Assembly: GCA_017622795.1 (NCBI GenBank)
Contig: JAGAQI010000108.1
Coordinates: 1-45,111, forward strand
DNA from: Lachnospiraceae bacterium
GTDB taxonomy: Bacteria > Bacillota > Clostridia > Lachnospirales > Lachnospiraceae
Direction of reading: 5' to 3'
Length of the DNA: 45,111 nt
Shown here: in pieces, positions 33,879-41,738 of the stretch
Layout of the letters: the number at the start of each line of letters is the position of its first letter
Numbering within the stretch: the first letter of the stretch is position 1
The notes under the pieces: generated by a model
What the model was told of the DNA's origin: nothing
Databases searched by the model: none
What the model saw: only the letters and a program-made list of their open reading frames with translations
Program-made: the position numbers and the translations under genes

Positions 33879-35549
33879 CTATATGCTTTTTTCTTTCTGT
33901 TCATGCACATCCATGTTGTTACGGAGAAGTTCCTTCGTATACGGATGTTCCGGGCGTTCAAACACATCCGCTGTTGTTCCCGTTTCTGCAATTTCACCCT
34001 GATACAGTACAATCACCCGGTCGCATACCCGTCGGATAACATTCATATCGTGGGAAACAAACAAATAAGACATGCCGTGCTCTTCTTTCAGCCGGTATAA
34101 AAGTTCCAAAATCTGCCCCTGTACCGTTACATCCAGAGCAGACACCGGTTCATCCAGAATCACGATTTCCGGCTTTTGAATCAGGGCCGCCGCAATGGCC
34201 ACACGCTGCCGCTGGCCGCCGGACAATTCTCTTACATACCGTTTTGCATGCGCTTCTTCTAATTCTACCTCTTTTAATGCCGCTCTGACAAGTCTTTTTC
34301 TTTCTTCTTTTGTGTAACCGCCTTGGATTTTCAGCGGTTCTTCCAATATCCAGCCGATTTTCTTAGCCGGGTTTAAACTTCCGTAAGGGTCCTGGAAAAC
34401 CATGCGGGGTGCTTCGGTGCCTTCTGCCCGGATTAGTTCGCCTTTTGTTAGAGGCAGCAGTCCGGTTAACGCCTTGGAAATGGTGGATTTACCGGAGCCG
34501 GACTCGCCCACTAGGCCAAGCACTTCACCCTTATATAATTCAAAGGAAACATTTTTAACCGCTGTAGTTACTTTTTCTTTTCCGAAAAAAGTTTTTTCCC
34601 GGTATTCTATGGTGGCATTTTTTAGCTGAAGCAGAGGAATTGCTGTATTATTTGGTTTTGTGTCAGGAGTGTCGTTTGATTCTTCTGCACCTACTTGACC
34701 TGCATTTATTATGCTTTCACCTGCCAGCTGCTTTCCCTTGGCCGCTGCCATCAGCTGTCTGGTATATTCCTGTTGCGGGCGGTAAAAAATTTCTTCTTTG
34801 GTACCCCGTTCCACTACCTTGCCGTTTTTTAACACCAGCACCCGGTCACACAATCTTGCCACCAGGGAAAGGTCATGGGAAATAAAAAGGATTGCTGTTT
34901 TATAGGTTTCACAATAATACTTTAACAACTCTAAAATAATTTCCTGGGTGGCAGCATCCAGGGCAGTAGTCGGTTCATCTGCAATGAGCAGCTCCGGCCG
35001 GTTCATCATGGCAATGGCAATCATAACGCGCTGCCGCATACCTCCGGACAGCTGATGCGGATATTTTAAAAGCAATTCCTCCGGGTGGGACAGACCGGCT
35101 TCTGCCAAAACCTCCAGCACCCGTTCCCTGCGGAGCTCTTTATTGTCTTTATATGTTTCTTCCTCATGAAGAAGCAGTCCTTCCTCCACCTGCTTTTCAA
35201 TAGTTAAAACAGGATTTAACGAAGTCATAGGTTCCTGAAATACCATGGAAATCCGGTCACCCCGAAGAGTCTGCCATTCTTCCTCCGTTTGGGAAAGTAA
35301 ATCGATTCCGTCAAAGCACATAGTATCGGCAGTTATTTTTGCATCTTCCGGAAGAAGCTTTAAGATGCTTAAGGAAGATACGCTTTTACCGGAACCGGAT
35401 TCGCCTACAAGACCGATGATTTGGCCCTTTTCCAAAGACAGGTCAATGCCATGAACAACCTCCTGCTCGCCCAGCATTTGAAATAATCCGTCCGTATCCT
35501 TTTTCACCTGAAATGCAATTTTTAAATTTTTGATATCCAAAAGCGGCAT
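33879..35549 (-). CDS. Fused peptide/nickel ABC transporter ATPase (DppD-DppF type)
   Basis: 556 aa with two complete ATPase domains in one chain. The first (about 1-270) has GLVGESGSGKSVSS, LSGGMRQRVMIAIAM and LLIADEPTTALD. The second (about 300-550) has GLVGESGSGKSTIS, LSGGQRQRVAIAAAL and VILDEPVSALDVTVQGQ. A Ser/Asn/Thr-rich linker joins them. In most genomes these are separate DppD and DppF subunits, so this is a fusion. It energises the DppBC permease. GGAGGAG precedes the ATG. It is the fourth gene of the dppA-B-C-DF run and precedes the ABC exporter pair. Confidence 0.93.
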   Translation of the reverse strand: MPLLDIKNLKIAFQVKKDTDGLFQMLGEQEVVHGIDLSLEKGQIIGLVGESGSGKSVSSLSILKLLPEDAKITADTMCFDGIDLLSQTEEEWQTLRGDRISMVFQEPMTSLNPVLTIEKQVEEGLLLHEEETYKDNKELRRERVLEVLAEAGLSHPEELLLKYPHQLSGGMRQRVMIAIAMMNRPELLIADEPTTALDAATQEIILELLKYYCETYKTAILFISHDLSLVARLCDRVLVLKNGKVVERGTKEEIFYRPQQEYTRQLMAAAKGKQLAGESIINAGQVGAEESNDTPDTKPNNTAIPLLQLKNATIEYREKTFFGKEKVTTAVKNVSFELYKGEVLGLVGESGSGKSTISKALTGLLPLTKGELIRAEGTEAPRMVFQDPYGSLNPAKKIGWILEEPLKIQGGYTKEERKRLVRAALKEVELEEAHAKRYVRELSGGQRQRVAIAAALIQKPEIVILDEPVSALDVTVQGQILELLYRLKEEHGMSYLFVSHDMNVIRRVCDRVIVLYQGEIAETGTTADVFERPEHPYTKELLRNNMDVHEQKEKSI

Positions 35550-35594
35550 AAAAGCTCCTCCTTTCCGCCATAGTTCCTTCCATCCGCCGGATGG

Positions 35595-36383
35595 TTATTC
35601 TTTGTCTGAGGTCACCAGTCCAAGACCTAATGTTAATGCCAAAATAGTAAGCCCCGGTGCTAACGCGTACCACGGAGCATTCCATAAAAAGCCCTGGGCT
35701 TCGGACAGCATCCGGCCAAGGCTCGGGTCCGGCTGGGTGACGCCAAGACCGAGGTAGCTCATGCCCGCCTCGGATAATACCGCGTTTTGAAAGCCAACCA
35801 GCAGGGAGGTTTTTAACACCGGTTTAATGTTTGGTAATATATGAAAAACAAGAATGCGTAAATTCTTTGCTCCCATGAGCTTTGCATTCCTGACATAGTC
35901 TAATTCTTTCTGTACCAGAACTTCACTGCGCACTACACGGGTGAAGCTTGGGATAAATACAATTCCAAGGGCAACAATCAAATTATAGGTGCCCGGTCCG
36001 ATAACTGCCACAAAACATATTGCCAGCAGAACACTCGGAAAAGCTGCCAGCACATCATTCACACGCATCAGCACAGCATCCAGCCATCCGCCAAAATAAG
36101 CAGTGATCGCTCCGGTCAGAGTACCGATGCCCGCTCCCACCAGCACCACGCAAAGAGCGATGAAAAAACTGGTGGACGCGCCCTCCATTACACGGCTGAA
36201 GATATCTCTGCCGAACTGATCCGTGCCGAACAGATGGGCAAAGGAAGGAGGCTGATTCTTTAGAAGCACATTCATTTCGTTGACCGGGTAAGGGGTATAA
36301 AACAAACCTACCACTGCCATAAGCATAACCAGTGCAATCAAGAAGTATCCAATTATTAAATTGTGATTTAATTTCTTTTTCAT
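35595..36383 (-). CDS. dppC: Peptide ABC transporter permease DppC-like
   Basis: 262 aa integral membrane subunit of a family 5 peptide/nickel importer. An N-terminal helix (about 9-29) and the motif HLFGTDQFGRDIFSR, typical of DppC/OppC, precede the BPD_transp_1 permease domain with about five further helices. The EAA-type loop is around DYVRNAKLMGAKNLRILVFHILPN. An in-frame TTG at 36392 lies against the ribosome binding site, so ATG 36383 is chosen. It starts 14 bp after dppB. The transported compound (di- or oligopeptide, or metal chelate) cannot be told from the permease. Confidence 0.92.
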   Translation of the reverse strand: MKKKLNHNLIIGYFLIALVMLMAVVGLFYTPYPVNEMNVLLKNQPPSFAHLFGTDQFGRDIFSRVMEGASTSFFIALCVVLVGAGIGTLTGAITAYFGGWLDAVLMRVNDVLAAFPSVLLAICFVAVIGPGTYNLIVALGIVFIPSFTRVVRSEVLVQKELDYVRNAKLMGAKNLRILVFHILPNIKPVLKTSLLVGFQNAVLSEAGMSYLGLGVTQPDPSLGRMLSEAQGFLWNAPWYALAPGLTILALTLGLGLVTSDKE

Positions 36384-36397
36384 CCTTATCAATTCCT

Positions 36398-37333
36398 TTA
36401 TCGTACTCTTGGATCCAGCTTCTGGTATAATATATCAGCAATGGTATTCATAATAACAACCGTGCTGGCAATATAAACTACAATTGCCTGTACCACCGGG
36501 TAGTCCCGGTTGGAAATAGACGTGATAAGCAGTCGGCCAAGTCCCGGTATATTAAACACCTGCTCTACCACGATACTGCCGGCCAATACATCCGCTGCCA
36601 TCATAGCAAGCATGGTCACCACCGGCATCATAACATTTATTAAAACGTGATTTAATAATATTCTTTTTTCGGAATTTCCTTTCCCTCTGGCGGTTCTTAC
36701 ATAGTCCATCTTCTTCTGTGCCACCACCGCATTACGGATATACCTTGTCATGGTAGCACATTTTGGCACCGCCACTGCCACTGCAGGCAAAATCAGGAAG
36801 CTTAAGAAGCCTGCCATATCCTCCTGCGGACTGACATAACCTCCCACAGTAAACCAATTCAGAACAATTCCAAAAAAGAAGGTAAGTAAAATTCCCAGGA
36901 AAAACTGCGGCACCGCCATCCCTATCTGGGACAACACCGTCATAGCCGTATCTACCGCTCCTCCCGGCTTGTTTGTACCGAGCATCCCTAGAGGAAAAGA
37001 GATCACGCAAATAAGCACCATGGAATACAGCGCCAAAGTAACCGTTGCCGGCAGACGCTTAGCCACCAGCTCACTCACCGGCAGATGATACTGGGTAGAT
37101 TCACCAAAATCACCCTGCAAGGCAGAAAGCAGCCAATCGCCGTACTGCACCACCACGGGACGGTTCAAACCCAGTTCCTCCCGCAATGCTTCCACCGCTG
37201 CTTCATCTGCATCCATACCAAGATTTGCCACCGCTGCATCTCCCGGAATGAAAGAGAATGCGAGGAAGCTCAAAAATGAAATGATGACAAGTGTAATAAT
37301 GAGAGTTCCGATTCGTTTCAAGATAAATTTCAC
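36398..37333 (-). CDS. dppB: Peptide ABC transporter permease DppB-like
   Basis: 311 aa membrane subunit. The N-terminal helix (about 8-30) reads RIGTLIITLVIISFLSFLAFSFIPGD, the typical DppB/OppB start, followed by a periplasmic loop with REELGLNRPVVVQYGDWL. The permease domain has about five more helices and the EAA loop MDYVRTARGKGNSEKRILLNHVLIN. The start is GTG with AGGAGG 10 nt upstream. It pairs with DppC to form the channel. Confidence 0.92.
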   Translation of the reverse strand: MKFILKRIGTLIITLVIISFLSFLAFSFIPGDAAVANLGMDADEAAVEALREELGLNRPVVVQYGDWLLSALQGDFGESTQYHLPVSELVAKRLPATVTLALYSMVLICVISFPLGMLGTNKPGGAVDTAMTVLSQIGMAVPQFFLGILLTFFFGIVLNWFTVGGYVSPQEDMAGFLSFLILPAVAVAVPKCATMTRYIRNAVVAQKKMDYVRTARGKGNSEKRILLNHVLINVMMPVVTMLAMMAADVLAGSIVVEQVFNIPGLGRLLITSISNRDYPVVQAIVVYIASTVVIMNTIADILYQKLDPRVR

Positions 37334-37395
37334 AGTTGAGCTTCCTCCTTTCTTAAATATTGTTCAGCCCGCGCCCATCCGCATAGGCTGAACTG

Positions 37396-38940
37396 TTATT
37401 TCACATAGTAGACCAGCGACATATCCTGCACATATACCGGATAGAAGGTATAGCCACCCAATTCCTTACTTACCGCAGTAAGCAGCGCCGGGTCCTGAAT
37501 ATAAACAGAAGCTGCATCCTCATATAAAAGCTTCTGCAATTCCTTGTAAGCATCCTGCTTCTCCTGCTCATTGATAGCAGCCAATGCCTTGGCAAACGTA
37601 GTGTCATAGGATTCATTTACATAATTCATAAAATTATTGCTGGCAGTAGACTGATAGCGCTTTACCACATCACTCGGTGCCAGATTGAAATCCAGACCAA
37701 CCACAGTAGCCTGATACTCCCTGCCCTTATATACATCGGACAGCCAGGTTGCCCATTCTACCGGCTCAATTTTTGCCGTAACTCCTACCTTCTTTAACTG
37801 TTCCACAATGACCTGGGCAGTATCCATGTGGTACTGATAGTTTGAAGGTACGGTGATTGTAATTTCCAAACCGTTTGCATATCCTGCTTCCGCCAGTAAC
37901 TGCTTTGCCTTTTCCGCATTATATTCATATCCCGCAATGCTGTTGTTATAATAGCTTGCCAGTCCCGGGGTCATTCCGCTGTTGATAAGGGTTCCCCGTC
38001 CGCCGGATAACATATCAAGAATCTCCTGACGGTTCACCGCATGACAAAACGCCTGACGTACTTTTACATTGTTAAACGGAGCTGCACCATTGTTTAAAAA
38101 CAGTGCCTGCACCAGATTCATAGTGCCCACTTCGATGGTATACTTCTGGGACAACTGGGTAGCCTGCTCGTCAGTCAGATACGGGAAGATGTGGATTTTA
38201 CCCGCCATCAGTTCCAAAAATGCCGCATCGGAGCTGGCATAAATCTTGAACGTTACCTTATCAAGATATGCCGGAGTGCCATAGTAGTCTGCATTCTTCT
38301 CCACAACAAAGCTCTCTAACGGAGAATAAGACACAAACTTAAACGGTCCGGTACCCACCGGGCTTTTCGCCTGATTATCATAATCACACGGGATAATGGC
38401 ACAGGAAAGATACGGCAGAAGTTCTGTGTTTGCCGCATTTAAATACAGCACCACCGTACGGTCATCCGTTGCCACAACCTCTTTAATAGAACGGGAAAGC
38501 GCCGAATCCACTAAGACATTCGGGTCCTGAACGTCCAGCAAACCGGCGCAGCGCTTTAAGGAATATACGACATCGTCCACTGTAACCGTATCCCCATTGT
38601 GGAACTTAACATTCTCACGAAGGGTAAATGTATATGTCATCGCATCTTCCGAGATAACATACTTTTCCGCTACAGCTTCTACAAAATTTCCATCTTTGTC
38701 AGGCTTTACAAGGCCTTCAAAAATATTAAACAAGACTTCGTCGGTTCCTGCCGCAACTGCAATGTGTGGGTCAAGACTGTCCAGATCCTGTGTGATTCCT
38801 ACGACGATTTCACCACCCGCCGCAGGAGTTCCAGAAGAAATATCACCCGGAGTGTCTCCCTTATCCGTACCGCCGTTGCATGCGCAAAGTGCAGTCATCA
38901 CAGAAAACATAAGTAATGCAAGAAATAATTTTCTTTTCAT
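37396..38940 (-). CDS. dppA: Peptide-binding lipoprotein of the ABC importer (SBP family 5)
   Basis: 514 aa extracellular substrate-binding protein. The lipoprotein signal peptide (1-20) ends at a lipobox LCA-C21, followed by a Gly/Ser/Thr-rich linker. The body matches family 5 binding proteins: GGEIVVGITQDLDSLDPHIA, then YTFTLRENVKFHNGDTVTVDDVVYS, PVGTGPFKFVSY and NNVKVRQAFCHAVNRQEIL. ATG 38940 with AAAGGAG upstream gives a proper signal peptide; the frame is open further upstream without one. It is the first gene of the importer operon with a clear promoter. It probably binds peptides. Confidence 0.93.
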   Translation of the reverse strand: MKRKLFLALLMFSVMTALCACNGGTDKGDTPGDISSGTPAAGGEIVVGITQDLDSLDPHIAVAAGTDEVLFNIFEGLVKPDKDGNFVEAVAEKYVISEDAMTYTFTLRENVKFHNGDTVTVDDVVYSLKRCAGLLDVQDPNVLVDSALSRSIKEVVATDDRTVVLYLNAANTELLPYLSCAIIPCDYDNQAKSPVGTGPFKFVSYSPLESFVVEKNADYYGTPAYLDKVTFKIYASSDAAFLELMAGKIHIFPYLTDEQATQLSQKYTIEVGTMNLVQALFLNNGAAPFNNVKVRQAFCHAVNRQEILDMLSGGRGTLINSGMTPGLASYYNNSIAGYEYNAEKAKQLLAEAGYANGLEITITVPSNYQYHMDTAQVIVEQLKKVGVTAKIEPVEWATWLSDVYKGREYQATVVGLDFNLAPSDVVKRYQSTASNNFMNYVNESYDTTFAKALAAINEQEKQDAYKELQKLLYEDAASVYIQDPALLTAVSKELGGYTFYPVYVQDMSLVYYVK

Positions 38941-38991
38941 AACATAATCTCCTTTAGTTTTATTTCTCTCACTATTCAATTTGTCACGCTT

Positions 38992-39020
38992 ATCATACCG
39001 CAAATGCAGGCAAACTGCAA
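38992..39020 (-). promoter_or_regulatory. Promoter of the dpp operon
   Basis: Minus-strand TTGCAG (39015-39020), 17 bp spacer, TATGAT (38992-38997), about 50 bp before dppA. No CodY-like box was recognised with confidence. Confidence 0.72.
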
Positions 39021-39146
39021 TAGGAAAACTATACGAAAAGTCTCTGAATCACAGGAAAATTTTATACATATGCTTCTACCCTTCCCCGGACATTCATATA
39101 AATTATCAAACGAATTCATCCTTATTCTCCGGAGGTGTCACTCATA

Positions 39147-39503
39147 ATGAAACAAAACGCAATTTATCTGCTCAAGGGGCTTTTCTTTTCTGCCCTGATT
39201 TTTATCCTTGCTATTTTGCTCCTCGCCTTTCTCATGATGAAAACCGGCTGGGGCGATTCCATCATGTACCCGATGCTCCTCGTTTTCTTCTGCCTGGCCA
39301 CTTTTACCGGCGGACGATACTTTGCAAAGCATGCACCGTCCAAACGCTTTCTTTGGGGAATCCTGTTCGGCACAATGTTTTTTGCCCTGTATGTCCTTGT
39401 TACCTATTTTATTTCCGGTAACGATACTCTGTTATCCGACCATGCCATGACCTTTTTGCTTACCGCAGTCGGTGGCGGATGCGTCGGCGGAATGTTAAGT
39501 TAA
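39147..39503 (+). CDS. Small four-helix membrane protein, DUF3792/TIGR04086-like
   Basis: 118 aa with four hydrophobic helices (about 8-32, 40-58, 66-90 and 100-118) and a glycine-rich end (AVGGGCVGGMLS). Size, helix pattern and the Gly-rich last helix resemble the TIGR04086/DUF3792 family. In many Clostridia that family sits with tgt, yajC and the SCIFF peptide genes. Here tgt-yajC is about 3.3 kb away and no SCIFF peptide or radical SAM gene is present. An in-frame GTG at 39135 overlaps the GGAGG ribosome binding site, so ATG 39147 is preferred. Function unknown. Confidence 0.72.
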   Translation: MKQNAIYLLKGLFFSALIFILAILLLAFLMMKTGWGDSIMYPMLLVFFCLATFTGGRYFAKHAPSKRFLWGILFGTMFFALYVLVTYFISGNDTLLSDHAMTFLLTAVGGGCVGGMLS

Positions 39504-39522
39504 ACGCCCTACATACAAACTA

Positions 39523-39552
39523 ATGGCGCACCTGCATTTTGCAAGTGCGCCA
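39523..39552. terminator. Terminator between convergent genes
   Basis: ATGGCGCAC-c-TGC (from 39523), loop ATTTT, GCA-a-GTGCGCCAT (to 39552), then CTTTATTTT on the plus strand. It ends the gene at 39147 and possibly the opposing ABC permease gene. Confidence 0.8.
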
Positions 39553-39560
39553 TCTTTATT

Positions 39561-40220
39561 TTAAAATTCTTTCTTTTCCATAATTCTTAAAGAAACCACC
39601 ACAGAGATTACCATAAGTACTGCCCAGATTGCCACACCGATAGCAATAAACTGTCCTGCGGTCATGTTCTCTAACACGCCTGCCAGCGGCATCAGCATCT
39701 TCTGTACCGCTTCTACTTTAATCACCAGATACGCCAGGTATCCTACTGCTGCAATGGCACCAATCACAATTAAAATTGCCACTCTGCTCTTTTCCGGACC
39801 GCATTTGATATACACCGGAATATACAGCGCAATCATAAGAAGCGCTACTGCCAAAGTTGCAACCACCGTAACTGCAAATTCATCCCATGGTGCCAATGCC
39901 CCGAAGAAACCAGCAGCAAAATTAAGTACAAATCCAACAACAGCCACCACAAGTCCTATCAGCAAGGATAACAAATATTTTTCTACCACATACAGTTTCT
40001 TACTTATCGGAAAGGTGAACAAGAAGCTCATTCCCTTTTCAAAGTAGTCGTAGGAAATCGTAGTGATTGTCAATGTAGCCGAAACAAACATCATATACCC
40101 CATGGAAAAACTGATATTTCCACCGTTGGTCCCCATAAAGATACCTAACAGCACAATAATTAAAAATGTTGTTTTCTGATGTAACAAAATGCGAAAATCC
40201 TTTATTAATAAACCCTTCAT
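39561..40220 (-). CDS. ABC-2 type permease (GntR/YtrA-controlled transporter)
   Basis: 219 aa with about six hydrophobic helices and no other domain. It begins MKGLLIKDFRILLHQKT, the usual cytoplasmic start of ABC-2 permeases, and has SYDYFEKGMSFLFTFPISKKLYVVEKY, a segment typical of this group. It lies 2 bp downstream of its ATPase and is the last gene of gntR-ATPase-permease. Such small systems respond to cell-wall-active compounds in several Firmicutes; the substrate here is unknown. Confidence 0.88.
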   Translation of the reverse strand: MKGLLIKDFRILLHQKTTFLIIVLLGIFMGTNGGNISFSMGYMMFVSATLTITTISYDYFEKGMSFLFTFPISKKLYVVEKYLLSLLIGLVVAVVGFVLNFAAGFFGALAPWDEFAVTVVATLAVALLMIALYIPVYIKCGPEKSRVAILIVIGAIAAVGYLAYLVIKVEAVQKMLMPLAGVLENMTAGQFIAIGVAIWAVLMVISVVVSLRIMEKKEF

Positions 40221-40222
40221 GG

Positions 40223-41077
40223 TTATACCTCCCTTGTGCCGGAAATCAGCATGGTAATAATCTGGTCAATGCCTGCTTTTTCAATTGCAATTTCCGGATA
40301 ATTCTCCTGATAAAATTTCTTTTCCCTGGTAAGCAATGCATACCCGAAAGCTTCCTTCTTTTTACTCATGATATACGCCTTATCCAGTGCCTCGTACTGT
40401 TCACCGGTTACCTTTATCACACCAAATTCATCCAACAGTACGTTGGTTTCCTCATGGAGCACAATTTTACCGCTGTCAATCATGTAAACATCATCGCATA
40501 AGCTCTCCAAATCACTGGAAATATGGGAACTGATTAAAATACTGTTGCCCTCGGTTTCCATGTAATTTCGCAGCATATCGAGGATTTCATCCCTTGCTAC
40601 TACATCCAGGCCCGCCGTCGGCTCATCCAGGATAAGAAGCTTTGCTCCGTAGGACATGGCAACCAGTACCTTAAGTTTAGCCTTCATACCGGTAGAAAAA
40701 TCCTTAATCTGCTTATCCTGCGGAAGACCGAACCGCTTGCAACATTCCAGAAATTCCTCCTTGCGGAACTTTTTGTACATTCCCTTCATAATGCTGACAA
40801 CATCTTTAATGTTCAGATAACCGCTGAACCCAGACTCGGACAATACCACACCGATATTTTCTTTTTCCTTTGCCGGGAGCTCTGCCACATCCTTGCCGTT
40901 TACTGTAATGTTGCCGCCATCCAAACGGATAAGGCCTAATGCTGCCTTAAATGCAGTACTTTTACCGGCACCGTTTCTTCCGATTAAACCGGTGACGCAC
41001 CCTTCTTCCACCGTCATGGTACAATCCAGCTGAAAGCCATCATACTTCTTTACTACCTGATTAAACTCTAATTTCAT
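40223..41077 (-). CDS. ABC transporter ATPase (partner of the ABC-2 permease)
   Basis: 284 aa. Walker A is LIGRNGAGKSTAFKA, the signature motif is FSTGMKAKLKV (a variant of LSGGQ common in this YtrB-like group), and Walker B is LLILDEPTAGLD, followed by the H-loop ISSHISSDLE. A C-terminal extension of about 80 residues after the ATPase core is also typical. It lies 23 bp after gntR and just before the permease. Confidence 0.93.
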   Translation of the reverse strand: MKLEFNQVVKKYDGFQLDCTMTVEEGCVTGLIGRNGAGKSTAFKAALGLIRLDGGNITVNGKDVAELPAKEKENIGVVLSESGFSGYLNIKDVVSIMKGMYKKFRKEEFLECCKRFGLPQDKQIKDFSTGMKAKLKVLVAMSYGAKLLILDEPTAGLDVVARDEILDMLRNYMETEGNSILISSHISSDLESLCDDVYMIDSGKIVLHEETNVLLDEFGVIKVTGEQYEALDKAYIMSKKKEAFGYALLTREKKFYQENYPEIAIEKAGIDQIITMLISGTREV

Positions 41078-41100
41078 GGTATCCTCCTAATCCCTGTTAC

Positions 41101-41472
41101 TTACTCTTCTATAAGCAACTCAAACAATTGACGAAGCTCTTTGTCGTCCATTCCGCAGCTTTTACCCTTGCGGATGGCTGCGTCCATGTCACGCTCCACT
41201 TCTTTTTTCTGCTCTTCTAACAGCAAATTCTGATTTACTCCTGCCACAAAACTGCCCTTGCCGTGTACCGTGACAATAAAGCCTTCCTGCTCCAGAGTAT
41301 CATAAGCTTTCTTTACCGTCAGTGCACTGATACGCAAATCCTTGGATAAGGTGCGCACAGACGGAAGCATTTCTTCCTGTTTCATTTGTCCCTTCATAAT
41401 CATGCCCTTTACCTGCTCTACAATCTGCTCGTAAATCGGCTGCATGGAACTGTTATTTACAATTATGTCCAT
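41101..41472 (-). CDS. GntR-family regulator, YtrA subfamily
   Basis: 123 aa. The winged helix-turn-helix (about 10-78) has PIYEQIVEQVKGMI, LPSVRTLSKDLRISALTVKKAYDTLEQEGFI and the wing VHGKGSFV. The short C-terminal dimerisation tail (about 80-123) is typical of YtrA, without a sugar- or acid-binding domain. These regulators usually repress their own operon. Palindromic AACAGTT/AACTGTT sites sit inside the promoter spacer just upstream, which fits autorepression. The effector is unknown. Confidence 0.93.
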   Translation of the reverse strand: MDIIVNNSSMQPIYEQIVEQVKGMIMKGQMKQEEMLPSVRTLSKDLRISALTVKKAYDTLEQEGFIVTVHGKGSFVAGVNQNLLLEEQKKEVERDMDAAIRKGKSCGMDDKELRQLFELLIEE

Positions 41473-41519
41473 ATTGGTACCTCGTTAAGTAAAAATGATA
41501 TATCATTGTCGACATAAAC

Positions 41520-41548
41520 AGTATATAACAGTTTGTAACTGTTGTCAA
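41520..41548 (-). promoter_or_regulatory. Promoter of the gntR-ABC operon with operator in its spacer
   Basis: Minus-strand TTGACA (41543-41548), 17 bp spacer, TATACT (41520-41525). The palindrome AACAGTT-TGT-AACTGTT (41527-41543) fills the spacer. Further half-sites (AACAGTATA near 41518, AACTGTT at 41547, TATACTGTT near 41555) flank it. Repression by the GntR protein is the natural reading. Confidence 0.85.
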
Positions 41549-41564
41549 CTGTTTTATACTGTTT

Positions 41565-41695
41565 ATTTCATGTTGCTGTCCACGCAACATAACTGTCGCC
41601 GTATGAGCAAAACAGAAAGTTGCGTAGCAACGGCTGACAGCTTTGCTGGCAGGTTTTGCGAATACGGCGGCAGGTGTGGACAGTAACACTGAAAT
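41565..41695. repeat. Class E palindromic element (131 nt), multibranched
   Basis: Outer: ATTTCA/TGAAAT and CTGTCCAC/GTGGACAG (41576-41583, 41676-41683). Middle: CGCCGTAT/ATACGGCG (41597-41604, 41662-41669) and GCAAAAC/GTTTTGC (41607-41613, 41653-41659). Inside are two hairpins, GTTGC-gta-GCAAC (41619-41631) and CTGaCAGC-ttt-GCTGgCAG (41634-41652). It lies between divergent genes, and its right arm supplies the likely -35 of the PHP gene. Confidence 0.82.
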
Positions 41696-41706
41696 AATGT
41701 TATAAT
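41677..41706 (+). promoter_or_regulatory. Promoter of the PHP phosphoesterase gene
   Basis: TGGACA (41677-41682), 18 bp spacer, TATAAT (41701-41706), 32 bp before the start. The -35 is part of the class E stem. Confidence 0.65.
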
Positions 41707-41738
41707 TATCATAAATCCATGTAGAAAAGAGGTATTCC

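Noticed and set aside
39147-39503. A SCIFF peptide/radical SAM maturation locus, because a TIGR04086-like gene and tgt-yajC are both in the window.
   Set aside because: No cysteine-rich short peptide and no radical SAM gene could be found among the frames between them.
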